Positions 47,766-57,954 are shown, numbered from the stretch's first letter. The stretch: DNA of 64,000 nt from an uncultured Burkholderiales bacterium (GCA_946480465.1 CAMLJY010000020.1:25866-89865); one strand, 5' to 3'. Notes: generated by a model not told the origin, from the letters alone. Translations and numbers: made by a program.

Positions 47766-49043
47766 ATGGCACTGATCGTTCACAAGTACGGCGGAACGTC
47801 GATGGGCTCGCCCGAGCGCATCAAGAGCGTCGCCAAGCGTGTCGCCAAATGGGCGCGCGCGGGCCACCAAATGGTGGTCGTCCCTTCAGCGATGAGCGGG
47901 GAGACCAACCGCCTCCTGGGCCTGGCCAAAGAAGTGCAGCCGGCAACGATGAATGCGGCGGTGATGCGCGAACTGGACATGATCGCTTCCACCGGCGAAC
48001 AAGTGTCGGTGGGCTTGCTGGCCCTGGCGCTGCAGGCCGAGGGCATGCCGGCCGTCAGCTACACCGGCTGGCAGGTGCCGGTGAAGACCGACTCTTCCTA
48101 CACCAAGGCGCGCATCGAGAGCATCGACGATGCCCGCGTTCGCGCCGAACTGGCCGAAGGCAAGGTGGTCATCATCACGGGTTTCCAGGGCATCGATGAC
48201 GAAGGTTCGATCACCACGCTGGGCCGCGGTGGTTCCGACACGTCGGCCGTGGCCGTTGCGGCCGCGCTGAAGGCCGATGAGTGCCTGATCTACACCGACG
48301 TCGACGGCGTCTACACGACGGACCCGCGTGTGGTTCCTGAAGCAAAGCGGCTGCTGACCATCAGCTTCGAAGAAATGCTGGAGATGGCCAGCCTGGGCTC
48401 GAAGGTGCTGCAGATTCGCTCCGTCGAGTTCGCTGGCAAGTACCGCGTGCCGCTGCGCGTGCTGTCGAGTTTCACGCCCTGGGACATCGCGATCGAAGAA
48501 GAAGCGAAGTCCGGCACCCTGATCACCTTTGAGGAAGACGAAAAGATGGAACAAGCCGTCGTCTCGGGCATCGCGTTCAACCGCGACGAAGCCAAGTTCA
48601 CCGTGGTCGGCGTGCCTGACAAGCCGGGCATCGCCTACCAGATCCTGGGCGCCGTGGCCGAGGCCAACATCGACGTCGACGTCATCGTGCAGAACATGTC
48701 GCATGATGGCCGCACCGACTTCTCGTTCACCGTGCACCGCAACGACTACCAGCGCACGCTGGACCTGCTGAAGGGCTCGGTCGTGCCGTCCACCGGTGCC
48801 ACCCAAGTCATGGGCGACCCGAAGATCTGCAAGGTCTCGATCGTCGGCATCGGCATGAAGAGCCACGTCGGCGTGGCCGCCAAGATGTTCCGCACCTTGA
48901 GCGAAGAGGGCATCAACATCCAGATGATCACCACCAGCGAGATCAAGACCTCGGTCGTGATCGACGAGAAGTACATGGAGCTCGCCGTGCGCTCGCTGCA
49001 CAAGTCCTTCGGGCTGGACGCAGTGGACACGTCCGCTGCCTGA
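47766..49043 (+). CDS. lysC: aspartate kinase
   Basis: Aspartokinase (425 residues) phosphorylates aspartate, the first step to lysine, threonine and methionine. The N-terminal kinase domain has 'VHKYGGTSMGSPERI', 'TGFQGIDDEGSITTLGRGGSDTSA' and 'TDVDGVYTTDPR'. Two C-terminal ACT domains ('FTVVGVPDKPGIAYQIL', 'VSIVGIGMKSHVGVAAKMF') give feedback control by amino acids. The ATG at 47766 starts the usual 'MALIVHKYGGTS'. A leader of about 140 bases precedes it. Confidence 0.97.
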   Translation: MALIVHKYGGTSMGSPERIKSVAKRVAKWARAGHQMVVVPSAMSGETNRLLGLAKEVQPATMNAAVMRELDMIASTGEQVSVGLLALALQAEGMPAVSYTGWQVPVKTDSSYTKARIESIDDARVRAELAEGKVVIITGFQGIDDEGSITTLGRGGSDTSAVAVAAALKADECLIYTDVDGVYTTDPRVVPEAKRLLTISFEEMLEMASLGSKVLQIRSVEFAGKYRVPLRVLSSFTPWDIAIEEEAKSGTLITFEEDEKMEQAVVSGIAFNRDEAKFTVVGVPDKPGIAYQILGAVAEANIDVDVIVQNMSHDGRTDFSFTVHRNDYQRTLDLLKGSVVPSTGATQVMGDPKICKVSIVGIGMKSHVGVAAKMFRTLSEEGINIQMITTSEIKTSVVIDEKYMELAVRSLHKSFGLDAVDTSAA

Positions 49044-49124
49044 TTCGCACGGGATGCCGGCCATCGCATTCAAGAAGATCGATGACGATCGCTTTGCTTA
49101 GTGCCTGGCGCGTCTGACAGCTGC

Positions 49125-49130
49125 TAGAAT
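49125..49130 (+). promoter_or_regulatory. putative -10 box for tRNA-Ser
   Basis: TAGAAT ends 13 bases before the mature tRNA 5' end. Confidence 0.45.
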
Positions 49131-49143
49131 GCGCGCTGGCTCT

Positions 49144-49236
49144 GGAGTCGTGACCGAGTGGCCGAAGGTGCTCCCCTGCTAAGGGAGTATGTGGGCAAAA
49201 CCTGCATCGAGGGTTCGAATCCCTCCGACTCCGCCA
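49144..49236 (+). tRNA. tRNA-Ser (anticodon GCU)
   Basis: A complete 93-base class II tRNA with encoded CCA. The acceptor stem GGAGTCG pairs with CGACTCC (49226-49232). The anticodon stem is CTCCC/GGGAG with loop CTGCTAA, so the anticodon is GCT at 49178-49180 (reads AGC/AGU). A long variable arm and the GGTTCGAATCC T-arm are present. Confidence 0.97.
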
Positions 49237-49245
49237 GAACCTGCC

Positions 49246-49283
49246 AACGCCATGCCGCCTCGCGCTGCATGGCGTTTTTGTTT
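49246..49283 (+). terminator. intrinsic terminator after tRNA-Ser
   Basis: AACGCCATGC (49246-49255) pairs perfectly with GCATGGCGTT (49267-49276), followed by TTTGTTT. Confidence 0.85.
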
Positions 49284-49303
49284 GGCTGTGCGATGCTGAT
49301 CTG

Positions 49304-50227
49304 GTGAACCTCAAGCAGCTCGAATACTTCGTGCATGTGGCCGAGCTGGGCAGCTTCAGCCGGGCCGCGATGGTGCTGGACATCGCACAACCGGCGCTGA
49401 GCCGGCAGGTGAGGGCGCTCGAGACCGACCTGCGAGAGACGCTGCTGCTGCGCAATGGCCGCGGCGTGGTGCTGACGGAAGCAGGCCGCCGCCTGTTCGA
49501 GCATGGCGTGGGCATCCTGCAGGCCGTGGCGCAGGCCCGCGAGGACATGGGCGCTTCGCGCGACGCTCCGGTGGGCCGCGTCACGGTGGGGGTGCCGCCG
49601 ACGATCGGGCGCCAGCTGACCTTGCCGCTGATCGACGCTTTCAAGCGCCGCCTGCCCGGCGCGCGGCTCGCGATCGTGGAAGGCTTGTCGAGCCACATCG
49701 TCGAGTGGATCACCACCGGTCGCGTCGACGTCGGCCTGCTCTACAACCCCGAGGCGCAGCCTTCGCTGGAGATCACTCCGGTGCTCGACGAGCCGCTGTG
49801 CCTGGTGGCGCCGCTGCCCGGCGATGCGTTGCCGCGCGGTCCCTTGCCGATGCGCGGGCTGGCCGGCCTGTCGCTGGTGATGCCGGAGCGCTCACACGTG
49901 ATTCGCCGGCTGGTCGAAACGCAGGCGGCGTTGATCGGACTGAAGCTGGACATCGCCTGGGAGGTGTCGAGCATCGCAGCCATCATCGACCTGGTCTGTG
50001 CCGGCTACGGTCATGCCGTGCTGACGGCCAGCGCGGTCGCGGCATCCGGCCGGGCGGACCAGTTGGCGGTGCATCCACTGACCCAGCCTGCGCTGATCAG
50101 CGTGCTGTGCCTCGCGCTGTCCGCGCACAAGCGGCCGAGTCCGCTGATGCGCCACACCGTCCGTTTGTTGACCGAACTGGCGCGCAGCCTTCCTCAGGGA
50201 GCGGCGGCGCAATCGCAGCCGGGGTAG
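49304..50227 (+). CDS. LysR-type regulator of the protocatechuate operon
   Basis: A 307-residue LysR-family regulator. The winged helix-turn-helix spans residues 1-60 ('LKQLEYFVHVAELGSFSRAA', 'AQPALSRQVRALE'). The periplasmic-binding-protein-like effector domain follows. The start is a GTG at 49304 that gives the normal 'MNLKQLEYF'. It is immediately upstream of, and in the same direction as, the lig genes, so it probably controls them with protocatechuate or a pathway intermediate as effector, as LigR/PmdR-type regulators do. That link is inference from position. Confidence 0.9.
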   Translation: MNLKQLEYFVHVAELGSFSRAAMVLDIAQPALSRQVRALETDLRETLLLRNGRGVVLTEAGRRLFEHGVGILQAVAQAREDMGASRDAPVGRVTVGVPPTIGRQLTLPLIDAFKRRLPGARLAIVEGLSSHIVEWITTGRVDVGLLYNPEAQPSLEITPVLDEPLCLVAPLPGDALPRGPLPMRGLAGLSLVMPERSHVIRRLVETQAALIGLKLDIAWEVSSIAAIIDLVCAGYGHAVLTASAVAASGRADQLAVHPLTQPALISVLCLALSAHKRPSPLMRHTVRLLTELARSLPQGAAAQSQPG

Positions 50228-50237
50228 TGCGCTGGGC

Positions 50238-50254
50238 CATCGCAGCTTGCGATG
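50238..50254. promoter_or_regulatory. inverted repeat upstream of the lig operon
   Basis: CATCGCA-GCT-TGCGATG, perfect 7-base arms, 11 bases after the lysR stop. It is a candidate regulator-binding site or a weak terminator. Confidence 0.35.
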
Positions 50255-50287
50255 CCTGCCTCGTGCTTTCCATGCCGAGGCGCGATA

Positions 50288-50299
50288 GCTGATATCAGC
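50288..50299. promoter_or_regulatory. 12-base palindrome upstream of the lig operon
   Basis: GCTGATATCAGC is a perfect palindrome 47 bases before the first operon gene. A T...A inverted repeat of this size is compatible with a LysR-type operator. Confidence 0.4.
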
Positions 50300-50345
50300 A
50301 ACGGGTCCTGGGCCTGTCCGGGTCTCGTGGCCAGAATCGCCGTCC

Positions 50346-51035
50346 ATGGAAGCTGCATCCGCCACCGCGGCCCTCACCGGCATTTCTTCGATGGCCACTC
50401 GCCAGGTGCTGGTCGAACTGGCGTCCGGCTGGGGGCGGCCGGTGAACATCGAGTCTGTGGGCGGTGTCGATGCGGCCAAACGCGTGCAGGCGGGCGAAGC
50501 CTTCGACTTCGTCGTGCTGGCAGCGACCGCCATCGACAAGCTGATCGCCGACGGGCACCTGCTGCCGGGGCGCGTGGACATCGTGCGCTCCGGCGTCGCC
50601 GTGGCCGTGCGAGCGGGGGCCGCCCAGCCGGACATCTCCAGCGAGGACGCGCTGCGCCGGGCGGTTGAATCGGCGCGCAGCATCAGCTACTCGACCGGGC
50701 CCAGCGGCGTGCACCTGGCGGGGCTGTTCGAGCGCTGGGGTATTGCCGAGCGCATCAAGGACCGCGTCGTCGAAGTGCCGCCGGGCGTGCCCGTGGGCAG
50801 CCTGGTGGCGCGCGGCGAGGTCGAACTCGGCTTCCAGCAACTCAGCGAACTGATGCACCTCGATGGCATCGCAGTGCTGGGGCCACTGCCGCCGGCAGTC
50901 CAGGTGATGACGACGTTCTCAGGTGGCGTCGGCGCACGCGCCGCGCAGCCGCAGCTGGCCCGCGAGTTCCTGGCCCACCTGGCCTCCCCGGGGGCCGCGG
51001 AGGCCAAGCGCCGCCATGGCATGGATGCGGCGTGA
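50346..51035 (+). CDS. substrate-binding (ModA-like) domain protein without signal peptide
   Basis: A 229-residue protein whose fold resembles ModA-type periplasmic binding proteins: 'IESVGGVDAAKRVQAGEAFDFVVLAATAIDKLIADG', 'SISYSTGPSGVHLAGLFERWG', 'VARGEVELGFQQLSELMHL' and 'FLAHLASPGAAEAKRRHGM'. It has no signal peptide or lipobox and there are no permease or ATPase genes nearby, so an import role is unlikely. It is first in the lig operon, 33 bases before ligJ. Function unknown; it may bind an aromatic or pathway acid in the cytoplasm. Confidence 0.8.
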   Translation: MEAASATAALTGISSMATRQVLVELASGWGRPVNIESVGGVDAAKRVQAGEAFDFVVLAATAIDKLIADGHLLPGRVDIVRSGVAVAVRAGAAQPDISSEDALRRAVESARSISYSTGPSGVHLAGLFERWGIAERIKDRVVEVPPGVPVGSLVARGEVELGFQQLSELMHLDGIAVLGPLPPAVQVMTTFSGGVGARAAQPQLAREFLAHLASPGAAEAKRRHGMDAA

Positions 51036-51068
51036 GCCGGTTTGCGCGATAACTCAGGAGAAGAGCGG

Positions 51069-52097
51069 ATGATCATCGACGTGCATGGCCACTACACGAC
51101 CGCGCCCAAGGCGCTGGAGGCCTGGCGCAACCGCCAGATCGCCGGCATCGCCGATCTGGCGCAGAAGCCGGCGGTGAGCGAGCTGAAGATCAGCGACGAC
51201 GAACTGCGCGAGTCCATCGAGATCAACCAGCTCGCGAAGATGCGCGAGCGCGGCAGCGACCTCACGGTGTTCAGCCCGCGAGCCAGCTTCATGGCCCACC
51301 ACATCGGCGACTTCGAGGTGTCGTCGACCTGGGCGGCGATCTGCAATGAGCTTTGCTTCCGCGTCAGCCAGCTGTTCCCGGACAACTTCATCGGCGCGGC
51401 CATGTTGCCGCAGTCGCCCGGCGTCGATCCGAAGACCTGCATTCCGGAGCTGGAGAAGTGCGTCAAGGACTACGGCTTCGTCGGCATCAACCTGAATCCT
51501 GACCCGTCGGGCGGCCACTGGACCGCGCCCCCGCTGTCGGACCGGCATTGGTACCCGATCTACGAAAGGATGGTCGAGTGGGACATCCCCGCGATGATCC
51601 ACGTGTCGACCAGCTGCAACGCCTGCTTCCACACCACCGGGGCACACTACCTGAATGCCGACACCACGGCCTTCATGCAGTGCCTCACCTCGGACCTGTT
51701 CAAGGACTTCCCGACCCTGAAGTTCCTGATCCCGCACGGCGGCGGGGCGGTGCCCTACCACTGGGGGCGCTTCCGCGGCCTGGCGCAGGAGCTGAAGAAG
51801 CCGCTGCTGCAGGAGCACTTGCTGAAGAACATCTTCTTCGACACCTGTGTCTACCACCAGCCCGGCATCGACCTGCTGACCAAGGTGATCCCCGTCGACA
51901 ACATCCTGTTCGCCAGCGAAATGATCGGCGCCGTGCGCGGCATCGACCCGGAGACGGGGCACTACTACGACGACACCAAGCGCTACATCGAGGCGTCGAC
52001 GCTGCTCAGCGCCGAGGACAAGCGCAAGGTCTACGAAGGCAACGCGCGGCGCGTGTTCCCGCGCCTGGATGCTGCGCTGAAAGCCAAGGGGAAGTGA
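51069..52097 (+). CDS. ligJ: 4-oxalomesaconate hydratase
   Basis: LigJ (342 residues), an amidohydrolase-fold enzyme, hydrates 4-oxalomesaconate to 4-carboxy-4-hydroxy-2-oxoadipate in the protocatechuate 4,5-cleavage pathway. The N-terminal metal-binding '[18 protein letters not shown]' is characteristic of this branch. '[25 protein letters not shown]' and '[19 protein letters not shown]' follow, and the C-terminal '[12 protein letters not shown]' is typical of the amidohydrolase-2 family. The ATG at 51069 has AGGAGAAG upstream. One base separates it from ligK. Confidence 0.93.
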   Translation: MIIDVHGHYTTAPKALEAWRNRQIAGIADLAQKPAVSELKISDDELRESIEINQLAKMRERGSDLTVFSPRASFMAHHIGDFEVSSTWAAICNELCFRVSQLFPDNFIGAAMLPQSPGVDPKTCIPELEKCVKDYGFVGINLNPDPSGGHWTAPPLSDRHWYPIYERMVEWDIPAMIHVSTSCNACFHTTGAHYLNADTTAFMQCLTSDLFKDFPTLKFLIPHGGGAVPYHWGRFRGLAQELKKPLLQEHLLKNIFFDTCVYHQPGIDLLTKVIPVDNILFASEMIGAVRGIDPETGHYYDDTKRYIEASTLLSAEDKRKVYEGNARRVFPRLDAALKAKGK

Positions 52098-52098
52098 G

Positions 52099-52782
52099 AT
52101 GTACGAACTGGGAGTGGTGAAGCGCAACATCGTGCGCGCGGAGCGCGCGCCGGCCGATGCATTGGCTCGCTTCGGCTCGGCCACGGTGCACGAGGCCATG
52201 GGACGCGTCGGCCTGCTGAAGCCGTACATGCGGCCGATCTATCCCGGAGCCCGGATTTCGGGCACCGCCGTGACGGTGCTGCTGCACCCGGGCGACAACT
52301 GGATGATGCACGTCGCAGCCGAGCAGATCCGCGCGGGAGACGTCGTGGTGGCTGCCGTCACGGCCGAGTGCAATGACGGTTATTTCGGCGACCTGCTGGC
52401 CACGTCATTCCAGGCCCGCGGCGCCCGCGCCCTCGTGATCGATGCCGGCGTGCGCGACGTGCGCGACCTGACCGAGATGGGCTTTCCCGTGTGGAGCAAG
52501 GCGATCAGCGCGAAGGGCACGATCAAGGCCACGCTGGGTTCGGTGAACGTGCCCGTGGTGTGTGCCGGCGCGCTGGTGAATCCGGGCGACGTGGTGGTGG
52601 CCGATGACGACGGCGTGGTCGTGGTGCCGGCGGCGATGGCCGCCGCGACGGCCGAAGCGGCCGTGAAGCGCGAGGCGATCGAGGCGGAGAAGCGCGCCAA
52701 GCTGGCCTCCGGCGTGCTGGGCCTGGACATGTACAAGATGCGCGAGCCGCTGGAGAAGGCCGGCTTGCGCTACATCGATTGA
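52099..52782 (+). CDS. ligK: 4-carboxy-4-hydroxy-2-oxoadipate aldolase
   Basis: LigK (227 residues) is a metal-dependent class II aldolase of the RraA/HMG-CHA family that splits 4-carboxy-4-hydroxy-2-oxoadipate into pyruvate and oxaloacetate and can decarboxylate oxaloacetate. Conserved elements are '[16 protein letters not shown]', '[17 protein letters not shown]', '[18 protein letters not shown]' and the Arg-Asp of '[10 protein letters not shown]', where substrate and metal bind. It is the last step of the pathway and feeds the TCA cycle. Confidence 0.94.
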   Translation: MYELGVVKRNIVRAERAPADALARFGSATVHEAMGRVGLLKPYMRPIYPGARISGTAVTVLLHPGDNWMMHVAAEQIRAGDVVVAAVTAECNDGYFGDLLATSFQARGARALVIDAGVRDVRDLTEMGFPVWSKAISAKGTIKATLGSVNVPVVCAGALVNPGDVVVADDDGVVVVPAAMAAATAEAAVKREAIEAEKRAKLASGVLGLDMYKMREPLEKAGLRYID

Positions 52783-52808
52783 GCAGGATGCCGTTGGAGG
52801 CGAAGGCC

Positions 52809-53729
52809 GTGGACGCATTGCATTGGCACGTTGGACTCATCGGCTACGGCGAGGTCGGCCGCATCCTGTCCGAGGACCTGCGGGCCGCCGGCGTGGCGGT
52901 CAGTGCGTATGACGTGAAGCTTGGCACCCCGGCGGGCGCGGTGATGGCGGAGCATGCGGCAGGCATCGGCGTCGCACTGGCCCGGTCGCATGCCGACCTG
53001 GCGCGCGACGCGGACCTGGTCGTCAGCGCGGTGACGGCCAGCCAGGCGCTGGCCGTGGCTGAGGCCTGTGCGCCGGCCTTGAAGCGCGGCGCGTACTTCC
53101 TCGATTTCAATTCCGCATCCCCCGGCACGAAGATCCGCGCGGCCGGCGCCGTGGACGCTGCAGCCGGCCGTTATGTGGAGGGGGCGGTGATGACCTCGGT
53201 GCCGCCGTACCGCATCAAGGTGCCGTTGCTGCTGGGCGGGGCCCATGCCCAGGCGCTGCTGCCGGCGTTGGCGGCGCTGGGCTTTGCGCCCCGCGTCGCC
53301 AGCGACAAGCTGGGCGTTGCCTCGGCCACGAAGATGTGCCGAAGCGTGATGATCAAGGGCCTGGAGGCGATGGTCATCGAGAGTTTCACGGCCGCCCGCG
53401 CGCATGGCGTCGAAGACCAGGTCCTGGCCTCGCTGGCCGAGACCTTCCCGGGCATCGACTGGGAGAAGCAGGGCGCCTACTTCTTCCAGCGCGTGATCGA
53501 ACATGGCCGCCGCCGCAGCGAGGAGGTACGCGAAGTGGCCGAGACAGTGCGTGAGGCGGGGCTCGAGCCCTGGTCGGCCAGCGGCACCGCCGAACGCCAG
53601 ACCTGGGTGGCCGACCTGGCGGACGCGGGCGTCTTCGGCACGCGCGGGGAACCCGGCTTTGCACGCAGCAGCGATTGGCGGACGGAAGCCGACCGCATCC
53701 TGGCCCAACGGAACAGGACCCATGGCTGA
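52809..53729 (+). CDS. NAD(P)-dependent oxidoreductase, DUF1932 type
   Basis: A protein of about 306 residues with an N-terminal Rossmann domain ('HVGLIGYGEVGRIL', 'AYDVKLGTP') like 6-phosphogluconate/3-hydroxyisobutyrate dehydrogenases and a C-terminal DUF1932 helical domain ('KLGVASATKMCRSVMIKGLEAM'). The start is a GTG at 52809 with GGAGG 8 bases upstream; ATG at 52788 or TTG at 52779 would add a few residues. It lies between ligK and ligI and overlaps ligI by 8 bases, so it belongs to the operon. No step of the known pathway is assigned to this family. Confidence 0.85.
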   Translation: MDALHWHVGLIGYGEVGRILSEDLRAAGVAVSAYDVKLGTPAGAVMAEHAAGIGVALARSHADLARDADLVVSAVTASQALAVAEACAPALKRGAYFLDFNSASPGTKIRAAGAVDAAAGRYVEGAVMTSVPPYRIKVPLLLGGAHAQALLPALAALGFAPRVASDKLGVASATKMCRSVMIKGLEAMVIESFTAARAHGVEDQVLASLAETFPGIDWEKQGAYFFQRVIEHGRRRSEEVREVAETVREAGLEPWSASGTAERQTWVADLADAGVFGTRGEPGFARSSDWRTEADRILAQRNRTHG

Positions 53730-54651
53730 CATCACTTTCGAGAAGTCCGCCGGCTGGCTGGACTGGTACGCCGGCCCCAGCGAGCCGCGCTTCCGGGTGC
53801 CGCCCGGCAGTGTCGACGCGCACTGCCACGTGTTCGGCCCCGGCGCCGAATTTCCCTTCGCGCCGGAGCGCAAGTACACCCCCTGCGATGCCTCCAAGCA
53901 CCAGCTGTTCGCGCTGCGCGACCACCTGGGTTTTGCGCGCAATGTGATCGTCCAGGCCACGTGCCATGGCGCGGACAACAGGGCGATGGCCGATGCCTGC
54001 CGTGCTTCCGGAGGCAAGGCGCGCGGGGTGGCGACGGTGAGGCGCAGCGTGTCGGATGCGGAACTGCAGTCGCTGCATGAAGCCGGCGTGCGCGGCGTGC
54101 GCTTCAACTTCGTCAAGCGCCTCGTGGACTTCACGCCCAAGGACGAGCTGATGGAGATCGCCGGCCGCATCGCCAAGCTGGGCTGGCACGTGGTGATCTA
54201 CTTCGAGGCGCAGGACCTGCCCGAGCTGTGGGACTTCTTCACCGCCTTGCCCACGACGGTGGTGGTCGATCACATGGGCCGGCCGGACGTGAGCAAGCCG
54301 GTGGACGGGCCGGAGTTCGAGCTGTTCGTGAAGTTCATGCGCCAGCATCCGAACGTGTGGAGCAAGGTCAGCTGCCCCGAGCGCCTGTCGGTGACCGGGC
54401 CGCCGGCACTGGCCGGCCAGCAGGCTGCCTACCGGGACGTGGTGCCCTTCGCCCGGCGCATCGTCGAAGGCTTCCCGGAACGTGTGCTCTGGGGCACCGA
54501 TTGGCCGCATCCCAACCTGAAGGACCACATGCCCGACGACGGCCTGCTGGTCGACTTCATCCCGCACATCGCGGTCACGCCTGAACTGCAGCGCAAGCTG
54601 CTGGTGGACAACCCGATGCGGCTGTACTGGCCGGAAGAGGAGGGGCGCTGA
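53722..54651 (+). CDS. ligI: 2-pyrone-4,6-dicarboxylate hydrolase
   Basis: LigI (309 residues) hydrolyses 2-pyrone-4,6-dicarboxylate to 4-oxalomesaconate. It belongs to the amidohydrolase-2 superfamily. 'PPGSVDAHCHVFGPGAEFPF' marks the N-terminal strand, and 'KYTPCDASKHQLFALRDHLG' and 'GVRGVRFNFVKRLVDF' line the active site. 'VVVDHMGRPD' and 'VLWGTDWPHPNLKDHMPDD' carry the conserved His and Asp. The ATG at 53722 overlaps the upstream gene; the ligA start follows the stop immediately. Confidence 0.94.
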   Translation: MADITFEKSAGWLDWYAGPSEPRFRVPPGSVDAHCHVFGPGAEFPFAPERKYTPCDASKHQLFALRDHLGFARNVIVQATCHGADNRAMADACRASGGKARGVATVRRSVSDAELQSLHEAGVRGVRFNFVKRLVDFTPKDELMEIAGRIAKLGWHVVIYFEAQDLPELWDFFTALPTTVVVDHMGRPDVSKPVDGPEFELFVKFMRQHPNVWSKVSCPERLSVTGPPALAGQQAAYRDVVPFARRIVEGFPERVLWGTDWPHPNLKDHMPDDGLLVDFIPHIAVTPELQRKLLVDNPMRLYWPEEEGR

Positions 54652-55897
<1,246 letters not shown>

Positions 55898-55898
<1 letters not shown>

Positions 55899-56860
55899 TG
55901 AAGACGATCAAGGTGGCGCTGGCGGGCGCCGGCGCCTTCGGCATCAAGCACCTGGATGCGATCCGGGCGATCGACGGCGTGGAGGTCGTCTCGCTGGTCA
56001 GCCGCGAGCTGGACAAGACCCGTGAGACCGCGGCCAAGTACGGCATCGGCCACTGCACGACGGAGCTGGACGAGAGCTTGGCGCTGAAGGAGGTCGATGC
56101 GGTGATCCTGTGCACCCCGACCCAGATGCACGCATCGCAGGCCATCGCCTGCCTGCAGGCGGGCAAGCACGTGCAGGTGGAAATCCCGCTGGCCGACAGC
56201 TGCAAAGACGCCCAGGCGGTGGTGGAGCTGCAGAAGGAGACCGGCCTGGTGGCGATGTGCGGCCACACCCGGCGCTTCAACCCGAGCCACCAGTGGGTGC
56301 ACCGGAAGATCGCCGCGGGCGAATTCAACATCCAGCAGATGGACGTGCAGACCTACTTCTTCCGCCGCACGAACATGAACGCCCTGGGCCAGCCGCGCAG
56401 CTGGACCGATCACCTGCTGTGGCACCACGCCGCACACACCGTGGACCTGTTCGCGTACCAGACCGGGTCGCCGATCGTGCAGGCCAACGCGCTGCAGGGA
56501 CCGATCCACCCGACGCTGGGCATCGCGATGGACATGTCGATCCAGCTGAAGGCCGCGAATGGTGCGATCTGCACGCTGAGCCTGAGCTTCAACAACGATG
56601 GTCCGCTGGGCACGTTCTTCCGCTACATCGGCGACACGGGCACGTACATTGCGCGTTATGACGATCTCGTCAGCGGCAAGGACGAGAAGATCGACGTCTC
56701 GAAGGTCGACGTGTCGATGAACGGCATCGAGCTGCAGGACCGCGAGTTCTTCGCGGCGATCCGGGAAGGGCGCGAGCCCAACGCCAGCGTCGCGCAGGTG
56801 CTGCCTTGCTACCAGGTCTTGCACCGCCTGGAAGAGCAGCTGAACAGCGCCGGCGCCTGA
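55898..56860 (+). CDS. ligC: 4-carboxy-2-hydroxymuconate-6-semialdehyde dehydrogenase
   Basis: LigC (320 residues) oxidises the hemiacetal of the ring-cleavage product to 2-pyrone-4,6-dicarboxylate with NADP. It has the Gfo/Idh/MocA fold: Rossmann 'VALAGAGAFGIKHLDAI', then 'VILCTPTQMHASQAIACLQAGKHVQVEIPLADS' and 'CGHTRRFNPSHQWVHRKI'. The catalytic region contains 'SWTDHLLWHHAAHTVDLF'. It is the last recognisable gene of the operon; no clear terminator is seen after it. Confidence 0.95.
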
Positions 56861-56950
56861 GGAGGGCGGCGACCGCGCTGGCGGCCTGGCCGGCGAGTTA
56901 GCATCCGCGTCCCGCCTTCATCCGCGACCCGCGCGTCGCCCCGTCCGATC

Positions 56951-57526
56951 ATGCCGTTCAGCCAAAGCAGCCAGTTGAGCACCATCGTCGGCTGCGTTGA
57001 ACGATTGCAGCCTGCCTCCATCCTCGACGTGGGTGTCGGCATGGGCCAGTACGGCTTTTTGCTGCGCACGAACCTCGAGAACGTCAACCTGTTCGAGGTG
57101 GATGGCGCGCAAGCCCGGCAAGCGCCGCGCGAGCGCTGGCGCCTGCGCATCGATGGCATCGAAGGCTATGCCGGGTACCTGACCCCGGTGCACGCCTACG
57201 CCTACAACGAGGTCCGGATCGGCAATGCGCTGGCGTTGCTGCCGACCATCGCCGATGCGTCATACGACCTGGTGATGGCCATCGACATCCTCGAGCACTT
57301 CGACAAGGCCGAGGGCGAGGTCTTCCTGCAGCATTGCCGCCGCATCGCGAAGCGCATGGCGCTGGTCAGCACGCCCAAGGCCTTCATCGAGCAGCATGTG
57401 GAGGCCAATCCGTTCGAGGATCACCGGTCGTTGTGGGCGCGTGAAGACCTGGCGGCGCACGGTTATGCGCAGCTGCTGGCGAACGAGGAGAGCTGGATCG
57501 CCGCCTGGCGCGCGCCCGGCGGCTGA
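56951..57526 (+). CDS. class I SAM-dependent methyltransferase-like protein
   Basis: A 191-residue protein with a Rossmann methyltransferase core. 'ASILDVGVGMGQYGFLL' is the SAM-binding motif I and 'YDLVMAIDILEHFDKAEGE' the motif IV region. 'LVSTPKAFIEQHVEANPFEDHRSLW' follows. The substrate is unknown. It lies 90 bases after ligC on the same strand, but I see no functional link to the pathway. It is convergent with the small four-Cys gene. Confidence 0.82.
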   Translation: MPFSQSSQLSTIVGCVERLQPASILDVGVGMGQYGFLLRTNLENVNLFEVDGAQARQAPRERWRLRIDGIEGYAGYLTPVHAYAYNEVRIGNALALLPTIADASYDLVMAIDILEHFDKAEGEVFLQHCRRIAKRMALVSTPKAFIEQHVEANPFEDHRSLWAREDLAAHGYAQLLANEESWIAAWRAPGG

Positions 57527-57531
57527 TGCGA

Positions 57532-57557
57532 CAAGGCCATCCTGAGGGATGGCCTTG
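57532..57557. terminator. 11-bp bidirectional terminator hairpin
   Basis: CAAGGCCATCC (57532-57542) and GGATGGCCTTG (57547-57557) form a perfect stem with a TGAG loop between the convergent methyltransferase and four-Cys genes. Confidence 0.7.
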
Positions 57558-57576
57558 CGGGAGCGGCCCGTGGTGA

Positions 57577-57810
57577 TCAGGCCTTGGTGCCGGCGTCGGC
57601 TTCCTTGCAGCTCGGGGAGCACACGAACTGCGCCTTGCCGAGCAGGCGCCGCGACTTCAGTGCGCTGCGCGGACGGTGCTTGCCGCACAGGAAGCAGGAC
57701 ATCGTTGCGGCTCCGAAGGCGCCTGCGGCGGTGAACGGAGAACCTGGGGTCTTGCTGCGGTAGCGCAGACCGTCGGCGTCGATGGAAGTCTTGGTGTCGG
57801 CTTTGGCCAT
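57577..57810 (-). CDS. small protein with paired Cys motifs
   Basis: A 77-residue protein. The basic, polar N-terminal third ('KADTKTSIDADGLRYRSK') is followed by 'CFLCGKHRPRSALKSRRLLGKAQFVCSPSC', four cysteines (CxxC and CxxxC) that could hold one zinc ion. I do not recognise a named family. The ATG at 57810 has CTCCGGGACC upstream. A 13-base motif about 100 bases upstream (57911-57923) recurs before the metallopeptidase gene. Confidence 0.7.
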   Translation of the reverse strand: MAKADTKTSIDADGLRYRSKTPGSPFTAAGAFGAATMSCFLCGKHRPRSALKSRRLLGKAQFVCSPSCKEADAGTKA

Positions 57811-57910
57811 GGGGTCCCGGAGATTGCGAGGCGGGGCGGAGATGTCGAAGTGGGGGCCACTTCCGTGCAAGCAATAACCGACCCGGGCCGCATTCTGCCA
57901 TGGGCCTCAA

Positions 57911-57923
57911 AATTTGACATAAC
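57911..57923. repeat. 13-base motif AATTTGACATAAC, copy 1
   Basis: Identical to 60583-60595 and in the same orientation. On the minus strand it reads GTTATGTCAAATT, about 100 bases before the four-Cys gene and just after the metallopeptidase terminator. It may be a shared promoter or operator element. Confidence 0.55.
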
Positions 57924-57933
57924 GCGCACGGCG

Positions 57934-57954
57934 AAAACCCGCCGGGGGGCGGGT
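57934..57954 (-). terminator. intrinsic terminator of the metallopeptidase gene
   Basis: On the minus strand ACCCGCC-CCCC-GGCGGGT is followed by TTTTC, about 30 bases after the stop at 57982. Confidence 0.65.
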
